A stretch of 8,978 bases of DNA from an uncultured Collinsella sp. (GTDB lineage: Bacteria > Actinomycetota > Coriobacteriia > Coriobacteriales > Coriobacteriaceae): NCBI GenBank assembly GCA_900759335.1, contig CAAEUX010000097.1:1-8978 (forward strand). The letters are read 5' to 3'. A model generated the notes under the pieces. The model was not told where the DNA came from. It saw only the letters and a list, made by a program, of their open reading frames with translations, and ran no database searches. The translations under genes and the position numbers were made by a program. Within the stretch, counting starts at the first letter, position 1, and every line of letters begins with the position of its first letter. Below, in pieces: positions 5,936-8,978 of the stretch.

Positions 5936-6078
5936 TGAACGTGTCAAAGCCAGGGCGGGCGGCATTGCGCCTCCTGCCTGCGTATTTGCGCCGATTGCCG
6001 CCGCAGGCGCCGTGTTTTGCCCGCTGCGCGAATGGCGGCGTAAACGGTTGCGATGAGAAACGGGAAGGGAAGGCTCGG
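5936..6078 (+). other. Untranslated leader of cbiF with a possible attenuator hairpin
   Basis: This GC-rich stretch has no convincing gene. Arms 5976-5982 (GCCTGCG) and 6002-6008 (CGCAGGC) can form a 7-bp stem with a 19-nt loop, followed by GCCGTGTTTTGCC, a weak T-rich tail. No cobalamin aptamer is present on this strand: the required GGTGNGAATCC core is missing. The end holds the purine-rich ribosome-binding site GGGAAGGGAAGG (about 6062-6073) for cbiF. Confidence 0.35.
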
Positions 6079-6870
6079 ATGATTCATATCGTTGGCGCAG
6101 GCTCGGGCGCCGCCGACCTTATCACGCTGCGCGGGGCGCGCCTTCTGCGCGCGGCCGACGTGGTCGTTTGGGCGGGAAGCCTTGTGAACCCCGAGCTGCT
6201 CGCTGAGTGCAAGGAATCCTGCGTCGTCTACGACAGCGCGCACATGACCTTGGAGGAAGTGCTCGACGTGATGTGCGCGGCGGATGCGCGGGGCGAGGAA
6301 GTGGTGCGCCTGCACACGGGCGACCCGTCCCTGTACGGCGCCATCCAGGAGCAGATGGACGCACTCGACGCGCGCGGCGTGGACTACGAGGTGGTGCCCG
6401 GCGTGTCGAGCTTTTGCGGTGCCGCGGCGGCGCTTCGCCAGGAATACACGCTGCCGGGAATCAGCCAGTCGGTCGTGATCACGCGGCTTTCCGGGCGCAC
6501 CCCCATGCCCGCGGGCGAGGGCATGCGTACCATGGCGGAAAGCGGCTCGACCATGGTCATCTTCCTGAGCTCGGGTATGCTCGCCGAGCTTTCCGCCGAG
6601 CTTTTGGCCGCGGGCCGCAGCTCCGACGAGCCGGCGGCGCTCGTGTATAAGGCGACCTGGCCTGAGGAGCGCGTGGTGCGATGCACAGTGGGCACGCTCG
6701 CCGATGCGGGCGCACGAGAGGGCATCGACCGCACGGCGCTCGTGGTGGTGGGCCGCGTGCTCGGAGCTCGCGGCGGGCTTGCGCACAACGTCGCGCAAGC
6801 GGAGTCGTACGAGCGCAGCAATCTTTACGACCCTTCGTTTGCCACGGGGTATCGGAAGGCGAGCAGCTAG
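6079..6870 (+). CDS. cbiF: Cobalt-precorrin-4 C11-methyltransferase
   Basis: Transfers a methyl group from S-adenosylmethionine to C-11 of the corrin precursor in cytosolic cobalamin synthesis. The product is 263 aa, the normal family length. Visible tetrapyrrole-methylase motifs in order: the N-terminal glycine loop IVGAGSGAADLITLRG (4-19; Ser where Pro is usual in GAGPG), VVWAGSLVNPELL (29-41), RLHTGDPSLYGAIQEQM (77-93), EVVPGVSSF (104-112), then the CbiF/CobM-specific LPGISQSVVITRLSGRTPMP and a T-M-V-I-F-L-S segment. The ATG at 6079 is chosen because GGGAAGGGAAGG precedes it and the protein begins as the family does; the open frame continues upstream without homology. It is first in a plus-strand operon and its stop is 1 nt before the cbiD start. 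Divergent from the chelatase/transporter operon, it appears to have its own promoter and no riboswitch. Confidence 0.95.
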   Translation: MIHIVGAGSGAADLITLRGARLLRAADVVVWAGSLVNPELLAECKESCVVYDSAHMTLEEVLDVMCAADARGEEVVRLHTGDPSLYGAIQEQMDALDARGVDYEVVPGVSSFCGAAAALRQEYTLPGISQSVVITRLSGRTPMPAGEGMRTMAESGSTMVIFLSSGMLAELSAELLAAGRSSDEPAALVYKATWPEERVVRCTVGTLADAGAREGIDRTALVVVGRVLGARGGLAHNVAQAESYERSNLYDPSFATGYRKASS

Positions 6871-6871
6871 C

Positions 6872-8056
6872 GTGGCCTTCGAGCACTACATATATACCGG
6901 GACGACCCGCCTGCGCTGCGGCTACACCACGGGGAGCTGCGCCGCGCTCGCGGCGAAGGCGGCCTGCGAGATGCTCTTGTCACGAAAGCCCGTCGGCCTC
7001 GTGTCGATCGTCACCCCCGGCGGGCTGCCCGTCGAGGCGAACGTGGTCGACGCATGCATCGGCGAGGGGTGCGCCCAGTGCGCCGTGCGAAAGGACGCAG
7101 GCGACGATGCCGATGTGACCGACGGCGTGCTCGTGTGCGCGCGCGTGGAACATGCGGGGTCGGGCACGGGTGCTGCGGGCAGCAAGGACGTGCCCGCGCA
7201 CGAATCGGAAGTTTCCGTCGATGGCGGTGTGGGCGTGGGGCGCGTGACGTTGCCCGGGCTCGAGCAGCCGGTGGGGGCGGCCGCCATCAACGCAACGCCG
7301 CGCGCGATGATCACTTCGGCGGTGCGCGAGGTGTGCGCCGCGCACGGCTTTTCTGGAAATATTGCTGTTACGATTTCGGTACCCGAGGGTGTCGCCCTTG
7401 CCGAAAAGACCTTCAACCCGCACCTGGGGATAAAGGACGGCATCTCCATCCTGGGCACGACGGGCATCGTCGAGCCGCGCAGCCTCGCTGCCTTGCGCGA
7501 CAGCATCGAGCTCGAGATCCGGCAGCATGCGGCTATGGGGCGGCGCGGAGTCGTGCTCACGCCCGGCAACTACGGCGGGCAGTTCATCTCGGGGCATTTC
7601 CACCTAAACGGTGCGCCGGTGGTCTTCATCTCCAACTTTGTGGGCGATGCGATTGACTGCTGCGTTCGAGAGGGATTTACCAATGTCCTTCTTGTGGGAC
7701 ACATCGGCAAGTTGGTGAAGGTCGCGGGCGGCATCATGGACACCCATTCGCGTACCGCCGACTGCCGCGCGGAGATTCTGGCCGCCCACGCGGCCATGGC
7801 CGGCGCGGGCGCGAAGGCCGTGCGCGAGATCATGTCGTCCGTCACGACCACGGCGGCGCTCGAGGTAATCGAGGCCGCCGGCGTGGGGGACGCTGCGCGC
7901 GCCTCGCTCGCTGCGGCAATCGAGGACAGGTTGCGTCGCCGCGTGGCGGGCGCATGCGACATCGCCGCGGTCGTGTTCGACGCCGAGCGCCGCGAGCTTT
8001 TCCGCACGTCGGGCGCCGATGCAGTTATCGGGGAATTGGGGGCGACGTATGAGTAA
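6872..8056 (+). CDS. cbiD: Cobalt-precorrin-5B C1-methyltransferase
   Basis: Catalyses SAM-dependent C-1 methylation after ring contraction in the anaerobic pathway, paired functionally with CbiG. The product is 394 aa, the usual length, starting with GTG at 6872; GGAAGG lies 12 nt upstream and the start is 1 nt after the cbiF stop, so coupling is likely. The N-terminus carries the CbiD hallmark RCGYTTGSCAALAAKAA (about 15-31). Other family segments are GVGRVTLPGLEQPVGAAAIN, TFNPHLGIKDGISILGTTGI, LTPGNYGGQF, and the C-terminal GHIGKLVKVAGGIMDTHSRT. CbiD is unrelated to the other corrin methyltransferases in fold, and all its recognisable blocks are present, so the gene looks functional. Its last 8 nt overlap the start of the shortened cbiL. 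Confidence 0.96.
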   Translation: MAFEHYIYTGTTRLRCGYTTGSCAALAAKAACEMLLSRKPVGLVSIVTPGGLPVEANVVDACIGEGCAQCAVRKDAGDDADVTDGVLVCARVEHAGSGTGAAGSKDVPAHESEVSVDGGVGVGRVTLPGLEQPVGAAAINATPRAMITSAVREVCAAHGFSGNIAVTISVPEGVALAEKTFNPHLGIKDGISILGTTGIVEPRSLAALRDSIELEIRQHAAMGRRGVVLTPGNYGGQFISGHFHLNGAPVVFISNFVGDAIDCCVREGFTNVLLVGHIGKLVKVAGGIMDTHSRTADCRAEILAAHAAMAGAGAKAVREIMSSVTTTAALEVIEAAGVGDAARASLAAAIEDRLRRRVAGACDIAAVVFDAERRELFRTSGADAVIGELGATYE

Positions 8057-8282
8057 AGGAGTGCTGTATGGGGTGGGCCGCGCAATCGGCTGGCCGGGGA
8101 CGAAGGTGGTCATGAAGGCGCGCCGCTCGCTTGCGGACACGAAGCACATCTTTCACGAGGAGGGCTCCTTCGACGGTGCCGAGCTCGTAGAGGACTGTGG
8201 GCTTCCGGGCGAGCGCGTGTACCGCTCGCTCGACGATGTGCCCGATCGGGGCAGCTACTTCTCGACGATGGTGGTGCGCTAG
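8049..8282 (+). pseudogene. cbiL: cbiL remnant: cobalt-precorrin-2 C20-methyltransferase with a large in-frame internal deletion
   Basis: An ATG overlapping the cbiD stop opens a 77-aa frame. Residues 1-10 (MSKGVLYGVG) match the start of CbiL/CobI-type methylases, which normally continue VGPGDPELLTLKA. Here the sequence jumps at about residue 11 to RAIGWPGTKVVMKARRSL and runs through AELVEDCGLPGERVYRSL to SYFSTMVVR, which is the usual C-terminal end of this family. CbiL is normally about 220-245 aa, so roughly 150 residues, holding most of the SAM and substrate sites, are missing while the frame is kept. No stop or frameshift lies in what remains. The product could not carry out C20 methylation. 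The gene sits tightly between cbiD and cbiG, so it still serves as a coupling frame for cbiG. A new small protein or an assembly error are the alternatives. Confidence 0.75.
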
Positions 8283-8978
8283 ATGAGGGTTTCCTGCATA
8301 GCGTTCACTGAGAGGGGGTATGCGTTGGCGGAGCGCACCGCACGCGCGCTTTCCGATTGCGCGCAGACAGGTGAAGATGACCCTGGCTGGGACGTTTCCG
8401 TTTCGCGCGGGTTCGGTGAGGGGAAGGCCGACCTGCGCGCATGGACGGCGCTTGCGTGGGAAGCGTCGGACGCGCTTCTGTTCGTGGGCGCGGCGGGCAT
8501 CGCCGTGCGGGCGATCGCGCCGCATGTCGCCTCGAAGGCAACCGATTCCGCGGTTGTGGTGATTGACGAGGCGGGGCGCTTTGCCGTCCCGCTTTTGTCG
8601 GGGCATTTGGGCGGTTCGAACGACCTTGCGCAAACTGTGGCACGCGCGGCAGGGGCCATCCCCGTCATCACCACGGCGACCGACGTCCGCGGCGTGTGGG
8701 CGGTGGATACGTGGGCGCGCCGTGCGGGGCTGGCCGTTTCGAATCCCGAGGCCATCAAGCGAGTGTCGGCGCGGCTGCTTTCGGGCGGGCGCGTGGCGCT
8801 CTATTCCGACATGCCGATTTCGGGACAGCCACCTGAGGGGGTTGACATTGCGTCCGACCGCGCTCGGGCCGATATCGTCGTGTCGCCGTTCGCTGGCGCG
8901 AATGCAGGTGCGTCCGTTCGCGCGTCGGAGACAACGGGCGAGGTCGTGCCCGCCGGTGAGACGTGGAAGCCGGCGGGC
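8283..8978 (+). CDS. cbiG: Cobalt-precorrin-5A hydrolase, 5' part (runs off the window)
   Basis: Opens the delta-lactone of cobalt-precorrin-5A and releases acetaldehyde during ring contraction, just before CbiD acts. The ATG directly follows the cbiL-remnant TAG, with no gap and no strong ribosome-binding site, implying translational coupling. The 232 codons seen cover the N-terminal CbiG domain: a start MRVSCIAFTERGYALAER, then ALLFVGAAGIAVRAIAPHVASK, VVVIDEAGRFAVPLLSGHLG (the family signature, completed by GSNDLAQ), and VITTATDV near residue 130. After about 190 the sequence becomes Ala/Ser-rich, probably the linker before the C-terminal domain. The usual length is about 330-360 aa; in many anaerobes cbiG is fused to other cbi genes, which cannot be judged here. 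Confidence 0.93.
   Translation, partial: MRVSCIAFTERGYALAERTARALSDCAQTGEDDPGWDVSVSRGFGEGKADLRAWTALAWEASDALLFVGAAGIAVRAIAPHVASKATDSAVVVIDEAGRFAVPLLSGHLGGSNDLAQTVARAAGAIPVITTATDVRGVWAVDTWARRAGLAVSNPEAIKRVSARLLSGGRVALYSDMPISGQPPEGVDIASDRARADIVVSPFAGANAGASVRASETTGEVVPAGETWKPAG

Noticed and set aside
5948..5954. AGCCAGG on the plus strand, resembling a B12 box for cbiF
   Set aside because: The conserved upstream aptamer core is absent on this strand and the AT-rich promoter region lies directly before it, leaving no room for an aptamer.
6053..6082. Nine-codon frame whose stop overlaps the cbiF start as ATGA
   Set aside because: It looks like a coupled leader peptide, but has no ribosome-binding site of its own and no codon bias of a regulatory peptide; it simply reads through the cbiF Shine-Dalgarno.
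5944..6798. Minus-strand frame of 284 codons opposite cbiF
   Set aside because: His/Arg/Ala-rich antisense frame against a well-supported methyltransferase gene; no motifs.
1..8978. CRISPR array, tRNA or rRNA genes, phage or toxin-antitoxin modules
   Set aside because: No regularly spaced repeats, cloverleaf-like segments or matching protein families were seen; nearly all sequence is accounted for by the two operons.

Overview
The window is GC-rich and tightly packed. It reads as part of a cobalamin (anaerobic, cobalt-early) and tetrapyrrole-handling locus. The likely host is a high-GC Gram-positive anaerobe: three consecutive genes encode lipoproteins with clear lipoboxes, the methyltransferases are of the Cbi (anaerobic) type, and base composition is high GC throughout. 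An Eggerthella/Slackia-like member of the Coriobacteriia would fit, but that placement is an inference from style and was not checked by any search.

Two gene sets diverge from an AT-rich spacer at about 5876-5935. On the minus strand the order of transcription is: a short cobalamin riboswitch (about 5843-5749), a hairpin-rich leader, an exported CbiK-type chelatase (5620-4694), a 145-nt gap holding a perfect 17-bp stem-loop, a small lipoprotein (4549-4016), a substrate-binding lipoprotein (4011-2440), a FecCD-type permease (2435-1395) and an ATPase with an extra C-terminal domain (1394-81). From the small lipoprotein onward the genes are 0-4 nt apart, which strongly suggests one operon. The last gene ends exactly where what looks like the left end of an IS3-family element begins; the first 14 codons of its OrfA run off the window at position 1.

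On the plus strand lies a translationally coupled run of corrin-ring genes: cbiF (6079-6870), cbiD (6872-8056), a drastically shortened cbiL remnant (8049-8282) and the 5' part of cbiG (8283 to the window end). No riboswitch is visible on this side.

Together, the minus-strand products look like a cobalamin-repressed surface system: two lipoproteins sharing a related beta-type domain (possibly NEAT-like), a BtuCDF/FecBCD-type importer, and a metal chelatase placed outside the membrane. Its substrate could be a corrinoid, haem or another metallotetrapyrrole, and the sequence alone does not decide. The plus-strand genes belong to de novo corrin synthesis, but the C20-methyltransferase gene retains only about its first 10 and last 67 residues. 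Unless a second cbiL exists elsewhere, the pathway would be broken at its first methylation after cobalt insertion.
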